64,000 nucleotides of DNA from NCBI RefSeq assembly GCF_018271975.1, contig NZ_JAGUCN010000002.1, positions 310,001-374,000 on the forward strand. Direction: 5' to 3'. Positions 54,972 through 63,600 of the stretch are shown here, in pieces. How positions within the stretch are numbered: position 1 is the first letter of the stretch; each line of letters begins with the position of its first letter. This DNA is from Carboxylicivirga mesophila. GTDB lineage: Bacteria; Bacteroidota; Bacteroidia; Bacteroidales; Marinilabiliaceae. The translations under genes and the position numbers were made by a program. The notes under the pieces are model-generated. The model was not told the DNA's origin and did no database searches. It saw nothing but the letters and a program-made list of their open reading frames with translations.

Positions 54972-56390
54972 ATGAAAAATAAAATATTAATAGTTTTTGC
55001 AGCCCTGATTCTTGTTTTGCCTTCATGCGAAGATTGGATGGATGTGCAGCCAAAATCAGAGGTAGATCAGATTGAATTATTTCAATCGGAAGAAGGTTAT
55101 TTTGATGCATTAAATGGTGTTTATTTAATGCTTGGCGATGCTAATTTGTATGGCGATAAGTTAACTATGAGCTTTATGGACGTGCTGGCTCAAAACTATT
55201 TTATTCCAACAGGTCATAATTATATTGATTTGGTGTTTCATAATTACGAAACAGAATTTGGGGAAGGTGCGATAGCTGGTATCTGGAATAAAGCCTACAA
55301 TACAATTGCTAATTGTAATAACATTATTGAGCATTTAAAGGCTGATGACGCATCAAAATTCGGAAGCAATAACCGCAATTACATTTTAGGTGAATCCTTA
55401 GCTATAAGAGCTATGCTACATTTCGATCTTTTACGTTTGTTTAACGCACCCTTCTTAAGTAACCCGGAGTTTATCGGAATTCCTTACGTTGATGAGTTTA
55501 AGATTGAAGTAACTGAGCAATCCGCAACCAGCGAAGCACTGAGTTTTGTGGTGAAAGATTTAAAGGAAGCATACGAGCTATTGAAAGATGATGAAGTTAA
55601 AAACCTTACAGAAGCCGCGGGTACTTACCGCGAGAATCGCTTAAATTATTATGCGGTAGCTGGTCTTTTGGCTCGTGTCTATTTATATCAGCAAGACTAT
55701 ACAAACGCAGCCATATATGCTGATGAAGTCATAGCATCGGAGCGTTTCCAGTGGATCAACCCTAGTGCTATTTTAGGTGACAAAGATTATGTGTTTTATC
55801 CCGAATTGATGATGGGGCTTTACGATACGCGCGTTGGAGAAACTTCACGTAATTATTTTGTTCATGTTGACGGTACGCAACCAAACGAGTTAATTTGTTC
55901 TGATCGCAGCGCCACTTGGTACGAGGGAGATGACATCCGCTTTAAGAACTGGTTTGAAGTAGTATCAACCATGGATGGCGATAAGCGCTTTATGAAAAAA
56001 TTCAATCGCCCTAAAGAAGAGGAGCAGGCACAGTATTATCAAGACCCGGTATTGCCGCTCGTTAAATTATCAGAAATGTATTTGATTCTTGCTGAATGCA
56101 AGGCTAAAAACAGTTTGCCTGAAGGTATTCAGATTTTAAATCAGATGAAGACCGAGAGACGAACATCCCTACTTGATGAGGCCATTGATGAGGCTACTTT
56201 TATGACTGAATTATCGAAAGAATACGAACGTGAGTTTTATGGCGAAGGACAATTGTTTTTCTACTATAAGCGAATGAATATGTCAATTATAATAGGAGCT
56301 GACGGCAGCAACATGGCAATGGATGATGCCAGGTATACCTTGCCGTTGCCAGCTGATGAAGTACAGTTTGGAGGTCGTGTAACCAATTAA
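54972..56390 (+). CDS. SusD/RagB-family surface lipoprotein
   Basis: 472 residues. Lipoprotein signal LIVFAALILVLPSCEDWMDV with the acylated Cys at about residue 19. The helical SusD fold is shown by FDALNGVYLMLGDANLYGDK near 36, NYILGESLAIRAMLHFDLLR near 136 and ENRLNYYAVAGLLARVYLYQ near 218. It sits 10 bases after susC and acts as the lid that binds ligand outside the cell. SusD proteins of this sub-type are often coupled with DUF4843 and PKD-like lipoproteins, as here. Ligand specificity is unknown. Confidence 0.95.
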   Translation: MKNKILIVFAALILVLPSCEDWMDVQPKSEVDQIELFQSEEGYFDALNGVYLMLGDANLYGDKLTMSFMDVLAQNYFIPTGHNYIDLVFHNYETEFGEGAIAGIWNKAYNTIANCNNIIEHLKADDASKFGSNNRNYILGESLAIRAMLHFDLLRLFNAPFLSNPEFIGIPYVDEFKIEVTEQSATSEALSFVVKDLKEAYELLKDDEVKNLTEAAGTYRENRLNYYAVAGLLARVYLYQQDYTNAAIYADEVIASERFQWINPSAILGDKDYVFYPELMMGLYDTRVGETSRNYFVHVDGTQPNELICSDRSATWYEGDDIRFKNWFEVVSTMDGDKRFMKKFNRPKEEEQAQYYQDPVLPLVKLSEMYLILAECKAKNSLPEGIQILNQMKTERRTSLLDEAIDEATFMTELSKEYEREFYGEGQLFFYYKRMNMSIIIGADGSNMAMDDARYTLPLPADEVQFGGRVTN

Positions 56391-56393
56391 ATA

Positions 56394-57095
56394 ATGAGAA
56401 AAATGAAATTCTATAAATACATATTAGCCTTAAGCTTTGCTTTGGTCATTTTGTCTTGTGAAGAGAATGAGCCAATGCTGTATGATACCAACTATAATGC
56501 ACTAAATTTTAAGGTTGCTGATAGCCTTTATGTCAATTATATGTTTTTTCCAGATGATGCTACTTCTGCTGTTGTGAAAGTTAACTTAAAGTTGATGGGA
56601 CAAGCATCGCCTACAGAGCGATATTACAAAATTGGCGAGGTGGCCGACGAAACTACAGCAGAACAAGGTGTGCATTACGAAACCCTTAAAGAACAATACG
56701 CTTTCCCTGCCAATACTACAGAGGTTGATTTTGAGCTACAGCTGAAAAGAGACGAAAGCTTGCGCGAGAATACCTATCGCTTAATGCTACATTTAATACC
56801 TGGTGATGATTTTAAACAAGGTATCCTGGATGAACAATATTTCATTATTAATATAACAGATAACTTGCTTGTACCTCCGCCATTTTGGGAGAGAAATTAT
56901 CTACATTACTACGCTGGTCCCTATCATTGGAAAAAGTGTAAAAAGTACATTGAGATTGCTGGTGTTGATGCACCTAACTGGTATCCGGATCCATACGCAG
57001 CTGGAGATGTGTACATTAAACAAACGCGAAAATGGTTCGAAGAGAACCCAACCTACGATGAAGATGGCAACCGCCTGTATTTTGAAAATAGATAA
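56394..57095 (+). CDS. DUF4843-like lipoprotein
   Basis: 233 residues. Lipoprotein signal KYILALSFALVILSCEENEP with the acylated Cys at about residue 22. The mature part contains beta-sandwich segments: NALNFKVADSLYVNYMFFPD near 35 and VKVNLKLMGQASPTERYYKI near 59. A C-terminal region is rich in Trp and Tyr (HYYAGPYHWKKCKKYIEIAG near 177). It lies 3 bases after the susD gene. Proteins of this type accompany SusCD pairs with PKD-like lipoproteins and are presumed surface ligand-binding or structural components. ATGs at 56394 and 56403 are both possible. Confidence 0.75.
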   Translation: MRKMKFYKYILALSFALVILSCEENEPMLYDTNYNALNFKVADSLYVNYMFFPDDATSAVVKVNLKLMGQASPTERYYKIGEVADETTAEQGVHYETLKEQYAFPANTTEVDFELQLKRDESLRENTYRLMLHLIPGDDFKQGILDEQYFIINITDNLLVPPPFWERNYLHYYAGPYHWKKCKKYIEIAGVDAPNWYPDPYAAGDVYIKQTRKWFEENPTYDEDGNRLYFENR

Positions 57096-57110
57096 TTAAA
57101 AGCAGATAAC

Positions 57111-58598
57111 ATGAAAACATATATATTATTGCTGGCTCTTGTGCTAATGGTCCTGGGAGGCTGTTTAAAAGATGAGGGCAACTACGATTATATCGATTTG
57201 AATGAGGTAGAGGAAATTACCGGTATTGAAGAGTTTTATAGCATTACCAAGTTTGAGGATGTGTTGCTGATCAATCCTGAAATAAGTTACAAACTGGGCG
57301 ATGATGATGCTTATGAGTATGAGTGGAGTCTGAGTCATTGGGAATATGATGATGAATTGGGTGAAAGAGTTAATTATGAAATAATTATCTCGCAAGAGAA
57401 AAACCTGGAGTTTGTCGCCGATCATACGATTCCTTACAAAGATTTATTTGGTCAGTTTAAGGTTAATAATACAACTACCGGTGTTACTTATACTACCAAT
57501 TTTGAGTTACGTGTACAAAATGCCTATCAGTATGGGTATTTCTTCCTGTGTGAGAAGGATATGAACAGTGAAATGTTTCTGATACGTGATAATGGTAAGA
57601 CCATTGAAAACCTCTATCAAACATTAACGGGCATGCCATTGGTGGGCAAACCCTATTGTATGGAAAGCATTAGAAGTGGAATTTATAATGACCTGGTTAT
57701 TTTCACAAGTGACGGACCCGATTATGGTGCTGTCATGAATTTTGATAATATGGATTATAAATGGCCGGCTGTTAAATGTTTCCATGAGGAAAACGTCGGA
57801 TCAGAACCAATGGTTGTAAATGTCTGTAGTCAGCCAGATAGAGATATTTTCACCATTGTTAATGGGAAGTACTATTTTACTGGGGGTATGGCTTTTGGCG
57901 ACTATAAGCCTTACATCGGGATTGATGTACCTGCAGTAGAAGAAAATTGTGATTATGTAGATGAAATGGGTATGGCACTGGCTTATTTGCATACAACTGA
58001 TGAAGGTGACCTCTATGCACTTGGCTCATGGGGTGCCATTAATAAAGTTGAAATTGGGGGAGAAACAGTGCAGTTACCCGGAACGTGTCATTTTATGGCA
58101 CCCGAACCAGGAGGCCATATGTATCAGGGTGGTGTTAACACCCATTTTATTTATACCGATAACGATGGTACGGTTAATGAAATGGTATTGCACGCGAAAC
58201 TGGATTTCTCGACCTGGTCCAATGCCTATACATTGGCACGCACCAATGTATTTCCGGCTCCTGCTTTAATTAATGCTGAAACAAAGTTTGTTAACTCTTA
58301 CTCCGAGCGCTATTTCTACTTTTCATCAGAGAATAAAATCTATCGATACAACTATGATGCACCGGAAGATGCTCCTGCTTTAATAGTTGAATTGCCTGAA
58401 GGACAAATGATTTCGTATTTATACCTGGATTACATACAAGAAGGTTGGTCGAAGTACGATGATAAGTTTGTTGTTGGAACTTATGACAATTCAGGAACTA
58501 ATAATGGATCTGTTTATTTTGTCAACCTGGATGGCACCATCGATACCAAACATGAGCATGTGTGTGGTAAAATTATCGACTTGGAGGTTAAAAAATAA
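57111..58598 (+). CDS. PKD-like family lipoprotein
   Basis: 495 residues. Lipoprotein signal LLLALVLMVLGGCLKDEGNY with the acylated Cys at about residue 19. An N-terminal Ig/PKD-like domain (about 30-130, YEYEWSLSHWEYDDELGERV near 67) is followed by a probable beta-propeller: repeated strand blocks such as GYFFLCEKDMNSEMFLIRDN near 142, DIFTIVNGKYYFTGGMAFGD near 244 and RYFYFSSENKIYRYNYDAPE near 402. It is 15 bases after the DUF4843-like gene and is followed by a strong terminator, so it ends the first transcription unit. Likely surface-exposed and ligand-binding. The ligand is unknown. Confidence 0.78.
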   Translation: MKTYILLLALVLMVLGGCLKDEGNYDYIDLNEVEEITGIEEFYSITKFEDVLLINPEISYKLGDDDAYEYEWSLSHWEYDDELGERVNYEIIISQEKNLEFVADHTIPYKDLFGQFKVNNTTTGVTYTTNFELRVQNAYQYGYFFLCEKDMNSEMFLIRDNGKTIENLYQTLTGMPLVGKPYCMESIRSGIYNDLVIFTSDGPDYGAVMNFDNMDYKWPAVKCFHEENVGSEPMVVNVCSQPDRDIFTIVNGKYYFTGGMAFGDYKPYIGIDVPAVEENCDYVDEMGMALAYLHTTDEGDLYALGSWGAINKVEIGGETVQLPGTCHFMAPEPGGHMYQGGVNTHFIYTDNDGTVNEMVLHAKLDFSTWSNAYTLARTNVFPAPALINAETKFVNSYSERYFYFSSENKIYRYNYDAPEDAPALIVELPEGQMISYLYLDYIQEGWSKYDDKFVVGTYDNSGTNNGSVYFVNLDGTIDTKHEHVCGKIIDLEVKK

Positions 58599-58604
58599 TT
58601 AGAT

Positions 58605-58636
58605 GAGCTGATAGCAGTCTGCTATCAGCTCTTTTC
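58605..58636 (+). terminator. Terminator after the PKD-like gene
   Basis: A perfect 12-bp stem (58605-58616 with 58620-58631), 3-base loop, followed by TTTTC. It probably lowers transcription into the thioredoxin and protease genes rather than stopping it wholly. Confidence 0.75.
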
Positions 58637-58664
58637 ACATAGCTAAATTTTAAAACGTAACTGT

Positions 58665-60062
58665 ATGAAATTCATCACAGCTGTGGCTTTGTTGGCTCTA
58701 ATGCTAACCTCATGTGCCACTAAAAACACAGAATTTGCAATTATAAAAGGCCAGTTTACTGGCGAAAAAGAAGGACGGGAAATCCATTTATGCAAGGTGG
58801 AGCATGGCAAAACCAATAAAGTGGCAGTTACCACATTGGGTAACGACGGCCGTTTTGGATTTGCTTATGCCATTCAGGAACCCGGATTATATGTACTGAA
58901 TGTGGTGTGGGACCAAGCCCTCAAAACCGTAAAACAAGATCATAATCTGAAGCGCGTTTATCTTGAAAATGGTGTTGAGCTGGATGTGAAGATCAGCGAT
59001 GGCACCTATGAGCTAATGGCTTCCAACAGCTCACAAAATGATTGCCTGGCCCAATGGAATGCCAAGGTAGATACTGTTTTTTCTTATTCGCATGGCTTTT
59101 CATACAATGTGCTGGATTACACCAACTTTTTCCCTGTGTTACCTGAGTTTGTTAATGCAGCAGATGCGTTTAAAGCCACAATAAATACGGGTGATAAGCA
59201 TTTTGACGACTTGATGGCACTGATGGTTAATACAGATATGCAGCTGTCAGCTTTACAATTTATTTACACGCCCCGTATCAAGCATCCTGAAAGAAAAGAT
59301 TATCCTGAGTATTATGATTTCATATTGAATGAGGGAGCACCGAAAGATGAACAACTGCTAGAGCTGGCCAATGGCGCTGATTACCTGAGATTATATACCA
59401 TGTATGCAGTTATGTCGATGCCCGAGAAGCCAGCTCGTGACGAGTGGGATTTGGTTTGTTTGAATTTGATTCAGAATGATTTGTTGAAAGGCTATTTTGC
59501 CATCAGCCTTCTTAATAAGTTTCGTAGCTACGACTCAGAATATCTCAGCTTTAGAGAGCAAGTGGAGCCATATATGCAAAATACCTACCTATCAGAAGAG
59601 TTAAAAACCTTTGAAATGGGTATCCGTCAATTTGAGAAAGGGGCTGAAGCATTTGATTTTGCCGGAAAGGATGTGAATGGAAAAGAGCATAAGCTAACCG
59701 ACTACAAAGGTAAGCTGGTGTATGTTGATGTGTGGGCTACATGGTGCGGACCTTGTAAAGCACAGATACCAGCCCTGAAAGAGTTGGAGAAGCAATTTCA
59801 TGGCCAGCCGGTTGAGTTTTTAAGTATTTCAGTGGATAAGCCAAAGGATAAGCAGAAGTGGATGGACTTTGTAAAGGAAAATGAACTGAAGGGCGTTCAG
59901 TTGATGGCCGACAAAGCCTTTGATTCAGATGTGGCGAAAGCTTATGGAATCAATGCTATTCCTCGTTTTATGCTATTTGATAAGGATGGAAAGATAGTAA
60001 CCATCGATGCGCCACGTCCATCGGATGATAAAATCAACGAATTCCTAAAACAGTATTTATAA
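58665..60062 (+). CDS. TlpA-like thioredoxin-fold lipoprotein 1
   Basis: 465 residues. Lipoprotein signal FITAVALLALMLTSCATKNT with the acylated Cys at about residue 17. An N-terminal beta-domain (about 20-115, of the DUF4369 type) is followed by a helical middle (about 120-310) and a C-terminal thioredoxin domain (about 325-465). The active site is VDVWATWCGPCKAQIPALKE (CxxC at about 361-364), and the cis-Pro is in YGINAIPRFMLFDKDGKIVT. It faces the periplasm and would reduce or rearrange disulfides. It shares the layout of the next gene, so the pair is probably an ancient duplication. Confidence 0.88.
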   Translation: MKFITAVALLALMLTSCATKNTEFAIIKGQFTGEKEGREIHLCKVEHGKTNKVAVTTLGNDGRFGFAYAIQEPGLYVLNVVWDQALKTVKQDHNLKRVYLENGVELDVKISDGTYELMASNSSQNDCLAQWNAKVDTVFSYSHGFSYNVLDYTNFFPVLPEFVNAADAFKATINTGDKHFDDLMALMVNTDMQLSALQFIYTPRIKHPERKDYPEYYDFILNEGAPKDEQLLELANGADYLRLYTMYAVMSMPEKPARDEWDLVCLNLIQNDLLKGYFAISLLNKFRSYDSEYLSFREQVEPYMQNTYLSEELKTFEMGIRQFEKGAEAFDFAGKDVNGKEHKLTDYKGKLVYVDVWATWCGPCKAQIPALKELEKQFHGQPVEFLSISVDKPKDKQKWMDFVKENELKGVQLMADKAFDSDVAKAYGINAIPRFMLFDKDGKIVTIDAPRPSDDKINEFLKQYL

Positions 60063-60116
60063 AATAAATCTAGCCATCGTCTATGTCCTGATAGGCGATG
60101 GATTAACCTGTCGTTT

Positions 60117-61472
60117 ATGTATTTAAAAAGAGGATTAGTTCTACTGAGTGTTCTTTTGGGCATTATCAATATCCAGGCACAGATAAGAATTAATGGAAAG
60201 CTGAATGCTTATAAAGGAAGCGAAGTAGCCCTGTTTGTTGTGCAGGAGGGTACATTAAAACTATATGATAGTCAGCAACTGGAAGCTGATAGTATCTTTT
60301 CATTTTCCATTGCCGATGCACCATCAGGCTTCTATTACCTGGGGGCTTCAGAAAATCCTAAATCGGTGTTTGATAATCTGTATCTGAAAGCAGGACAGCA
60401 TGCCAAACTGACCATTGAGAACCAAACAATCGTTTCTGCTTCATTGCCTAATCAGGAAGCTTTTACTTATCAGCAAAACTGGGAGATGCTCAAAGATGAG
60501 GCTTTAGATGGCGCCTGGACAAAAGCGCGTGAGTTGGAGCATGTTGAGAGTATACTAGCAAAGCATCACAATGCGTTAGTCGACTTTATTGCATCCTTGA
60601 AATCAAAAGACCAGACTTTAAACCTCCTGATGAAGCTGGTGGCACAAGCAGATTTTGATATGTTCTGGATACGCAACTTCTCAATGGTTCAGCCCGAGGT
60701 GAAAGAGCTGCTTAAACAGAACACGATTATGCAGGAGATTTATAATCGAAAGCTGACATCAGCAGATATATTAAAGATTAAGGATGGTGCCATGGCTGCA
60801 AGTCTGTTTCCTTCTTTTAAGGCTTATTGGCAAATGCTTAAGGTGGATGACTATTTGAGCTATAGCATCAGTGTATTTGATAATGATACGCTAAAAGGTC
60901 GATACCTGACAGACCATATTATCCAGCGTAAAATCTCAGGAAGCTACTTTGATAAACTAATTGCTGAATATGGAAATTTATTGGTAACTGATGTACAGAG
61001 AAACGAGTTGAAAGCTTACCAATCTAAAATAATGAAGTTCGCCAGAGGGGCCGAAGCCTTTGATTTTGCCTATCCCGATTCAGAAGGAAAAATGCATGCT
61101 TTGTCTGACTATAAAGGCAAAGTTGTGTTGGTAGATGTATGGGCCACTTGGTGTGCACCCTGCAAAGCAGAAATACCGCACCTGGAGAAGCTCATAGAGC
61201 ACTATCGTGATAATCCGAATGTTGTTTTTATAGGCGTGTCTATCGACAAACGAAAAGACAAAGCCAAGTGGGAAAAATTCACTAAAGATCATGACATGAA
61301 AGGGATTCAGTTATTAGCCGATTATGCTTTTGAGTCTGACATCATATATGATTATGAAATTAACGGGGTGCCACGGTTTATGTTATTTGATAAGGCAGGT
61401 AAAATAGTAAGTGTTAACGCGCCGCGTCCATCCAATCCACAACTAAAAAAAATGATAGATGAGTATTTATAA
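60117..61472 (+). CDS. TlpA-like thioredoxin-fold exported protein 2
   Basis: 451 residues. Signal peptide about 1-20 (LVLLSVLLGIINIQAQIRIN), without a lipoprotein Cys, so probably soluble in the periplasm. The layout matches protein 1: N-terminal beta-domain, helical middle, and C-terminal thioredoxin domain with VDVWATWCAPCKAEIPHLEK (CxxC at about 346-349), then YEINGVPRFMLFDKAGKIVS with cis-Pro. The active-site dipeptide is AP instead of GP, which may shift its redox potential. A 14-base overlap with the protease gene (61459-61472) couples their translation. Confidence 0.88.
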   Translation: MYLKRGLVLLSVLLGIINIQAQIRINGKLNAYKGSEVALFVVQEGTLKLYDSQQLEADSIFSFSIADAPSGFYYLGASENPKSVFDNLYLKAGQHAKLTIENQTIVSASLPNQEAFTYQQNWEMLKDEALDGAWTKARELEHVESILAKHHNALVDFIASLKSKDQTLNLLMKLVAQADFDMFWIRNFSMVQPEVKELLKQNTIMQEIYNRKLTSADILKIKDGAMAASLFPSFKAYWQMLKVDDYLSYSISVFDNDTLKGRYLTDHIIQRKISGSYFDKLIAEYGNLLVTDVQRNELKAYQSKIMKFARGAEAFDFAYPDSEGKMHALSDYKGKVVLVDVWATWCAPCKAEIPHLEKLIEHYRDNPNVVFIGVSIDKRKDKAKWEKFTKDHDMKGIQLLADYAFESDIIYDYEINGVPRFMLFDKAGKIVSVNAPRPSNPQLKKMIDEYL

Positions 61473-62364
61473 AATTACCAAATATACATTGGTGGGTGTA
61501 AGCTTGTTACTGGCTGCCAGTGCCTGTGAATCGAGACAAAATGGTATTGATACGCAGGAGACCTCACCACCATCTGAACCGGAAGCAGCCATCAACGATG
61601 CCGACAGGCTGAAGAATTTTGAACAGCAGGCATCAGCTTATTATAATGAGCATGGAGGTGTAGATGCAGATACCTATAAGCAACAACTTACTAATAAATC
61701 TTGCGAAGTATCTGGTTTACCAGCTGCCCGTCAGCCATATCAGGGCGCTGCCTTTTATAAACGATTTCGAAAGGGAGTATTGAAAATGGGAAAGATGTAT
61801 AAATGCGGTCATTGCCCCGAAGATCACATCAGTACGGCTTCTGCCTTTGTTATTTCGGCTGATGGTGTTTGCGTTACCAATTACCATGTGTTTAAGTCTT
61901 ACGATCCTTCAAGGCCTAATGAGTACATCACCTTTTTTGCCATGGATATGGAGCAAAATATCTATCCTGTAACAGAGGTGCTGGCTGCCAGTAAGCACGA
62001 TGACCTGGCTGTTTTTAAGATAGACACCCAAGGTCAACAATTATCGCCTTTATGCATGGGGCAGGAGCAACCTGTGGGAGAGCCCATTCACCTGATATCG
62101 CACCCCGAGCACCGCTTTTATACCTACACGCAAGGACACATCGATCGCAAATACATCAAACCGGGTACCACCAAGATTCGGCAATCCATATCTGCCGAAT
62201 TTGCTAAAGGCTCAAGCGGGGCACCCATTATGGACGATTGTGGTAATGTAGTTGGCGTTGTGGCCGGCACCCAAAACATCTACTACGACCAGGAAGGGAA
62301 AATCTATCAAAGCACCATCAAGGAGATTATTCCGGTGAGTCGATTGAAAGAGCTAATTAAGTAA
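61459..62364 (+). CDS. Trypsin-like serine protease lipoprotein with a CGHC motif
   Basis: 301 residues. Lipoprotein signal YTLVGVSLLLAASACESRQN with the acylated Cys at about residue 23. A helical/polar N-terminal part (about 40-105) precedes a trypsin-fold domain (about 120-295). The catalytic triad reads His in VCVTNYHVFKS near 141, Asp in SKHDDLAVFKI near 180 and Ser in AKGSSGAPIMDDCGNVVGVV near 253. A CGHC pair (Cys 116 and 119), the active-site pattern of disulfide isomerases, lies just before the protease domain. Its start overlaps the second TlpA gene. Together these suggest envelope protein or peptide cleavage with redox control. Confidence 0.87.
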   Translation: MSIYKITKYTLVGVSLLLAASACESRQNGIDTQETSPPSEPEAAINDADRLKNFEQQASAYYNEHGGVDADTYKQQLTNKSCEVSGLPAARQPYQGAAFYKRFRKGVLKMGKMYKCGHCPEDHISTASAFVISADGVCVTNYHVFKSYDPSRPNEYITFFAMDMEQNIYPVTEVLAASKHDDLAVFKIDTQGQQLSPLCMGQEQPVGEPIHLISHPEHRFYTYTQGHIDRKYIKPGTTKIRQSISAEFAKGSSGAPIMDDCGNVVGVVAGTQNIYYDQEGKIYQSTIKEIIPVSRLKELIK

Positions 62365-62400
62365 TATGTGATTTAAAACGAAATATAACTTTTAAAATAA

Positions 62401-62613
62401 AAAGATGAGATATTTAGTGGTTGGTTTACTGTAGAAGCTGATGGTATATATAATACGCCAAAGATAACTTATAGTTCTGTTAATGCTGAAATAAGAGTAG
62501 AAGGTAAGTTTCTGGATGATATACAATGTAGTTTGTTTAACGAGACTGTTAAATTAATTGAAGGTGGCTCAAATCCATTACCAAAAGAGTTGATATACAC
62601 ATTTAATAATTGA
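62401..62613 (+). pseudogene. Start-less 70-codon open frame, probable gene remnant
   Basis: After an in-frame TAA (62398-62400) the frame stays open to TGA at 62611-62613 but contains no ATG, GTG or TTG near its 5' end. It translates to DEIFSGWFTVEADGIYNTPK followed by a Glu- and Ile-rich beta-type segment and ends LIYTFNN. The absence of a start suggests the C-terminal end of a gene whose 5' part was lost. The frame stops 2 bases before the next ATG (62616). An unusual start codon cannot be excluded. I do not recognise the family. Confidence 0.5.
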
Positions 62614-62615
62614 TT

Positions 62616-63488
62616 ATGAAATTTAAGTTCACCGTTATACTTTTCTTAGTAATACTGAAATGGAGTTATTGCCAATCACGTAATTTACCAATTGAGTCAA
62701 TACCTCATATATCTATAGATTCAATATTTTTATACGATGATCCTTATATTATTACAAATGGAGTCATCGAAGATTACAGTTATTCACCTGTATGGTTGGA
62801 AGCTTTTTGTGCAATTACAATTCCAACTTACTTTAATCGTAACGTTGAAGGAGCAATACCTTATTTGCATTCAAGTTTAGAAGTTACAAAATCTGCTCTT
62901 CAAAAGCATTATTCAAATTGGCATCCAAGTAATGGACTAGTGATTTATATATTAGGTGATATTTATTTTCATGATATTGTTACTAATGATAAGTACATCA
63001 AAACACCAATATGGGTGACAGATTTTAATCACCCAGTATGTTTAAGTTTGTTAGATACGGCAAAATTAGGACAGCCTAGAAATAGTACTGAGATTGATAG
63101 TTGCGATGCTTACTCTCAATTTTATCAAAATGATCATGGTGCATTTTTCTTCTATAAATATGAATCTCACAAATATAAGAAATGTCGAGAACGTTATTTA
63201 TATGAAGTTTTAAAATGGGATATTAATGCACCAGGAGGTATGTATAAATCCTTAAAGGGTTTTATAGAATTAATCGAAAAGCAAGACACTTTCACACGCA
63301 GTCGTGTCGTCAATGATAAGCGCATTTTCGAAACAGTAAACAACACCCCTGATGGGCCTGTGGTTGTTAAACCGAATGATGAAAAGAAAGAAACCAATAG
63401 TAAAATGTTAATTGATTACTGGTGGGCATTACTTTTTGGTGCTGTTCTGGTAATATTAGTGGTATTGTTAATGCGTAAGCGCAAATAG
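62616..63488 (+). CDS. Exported membrane-anchored protein of unknown family, copy 1
   Basis: 290 residues from the ATG at 62616, 2 codons after an in-frame TTG. Signal peptide about 1-20 (FTVILFLVILKWSYCQ), then a soluble domain (about 21-255) and a C-terminal membrane helix with a basic tail (LLFGAVLVILVVLLMRKRK). The domain includes SIDSIFLYDDPYIITNGVIE near 30, TYFNRNVEGAIPYLHSSLEV near 70 and LGDIYFHDIVTNDKYIKTPI near 110. No enzyme or binding motif is recognised. A second gene of the same family follows (63601 on). Composition is AT-rich (62881-62940: 20 G/C of 60; the protease gene at 62221-62280: 31 of 60). Confidence 0.75.
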   Translation: MKFKFTVILFLVILKWSYCQSRNLPIESIPHISIDSIFLYDDPYIITNGVIEDYSYSPVWLEAFCAITIPTYFNRNVEGAIPYLHSSLEVTKSALQKHYSNWHPSNGLVIYILGDIYFHDIVTNDKYIKTPIWVTDFNHPVCLSLLDTAKLGQPRNSTEIDSCDAYSQFYQNDHGAFFFYKYESHKYKKCRERYLYEVLKWDINAPGGMYKSLKGFIELIEKQDTFTRSRVVNDKRIFETVNNTPDGPVVVKPNDEKKETNSKMLIDYWWALLFGAVLVILVVLLMRKRK

Positions 63489-63600
63489 CTTTAGATATTA
63501 AGTCGAGGTGTATATTAAACTTGGTTTCTTTATTGTTTTTTAGATTACGGGCAAGAGTTTATTAGAAAAAAGATTGTTACATACGTTTAAATAAAAAGAA

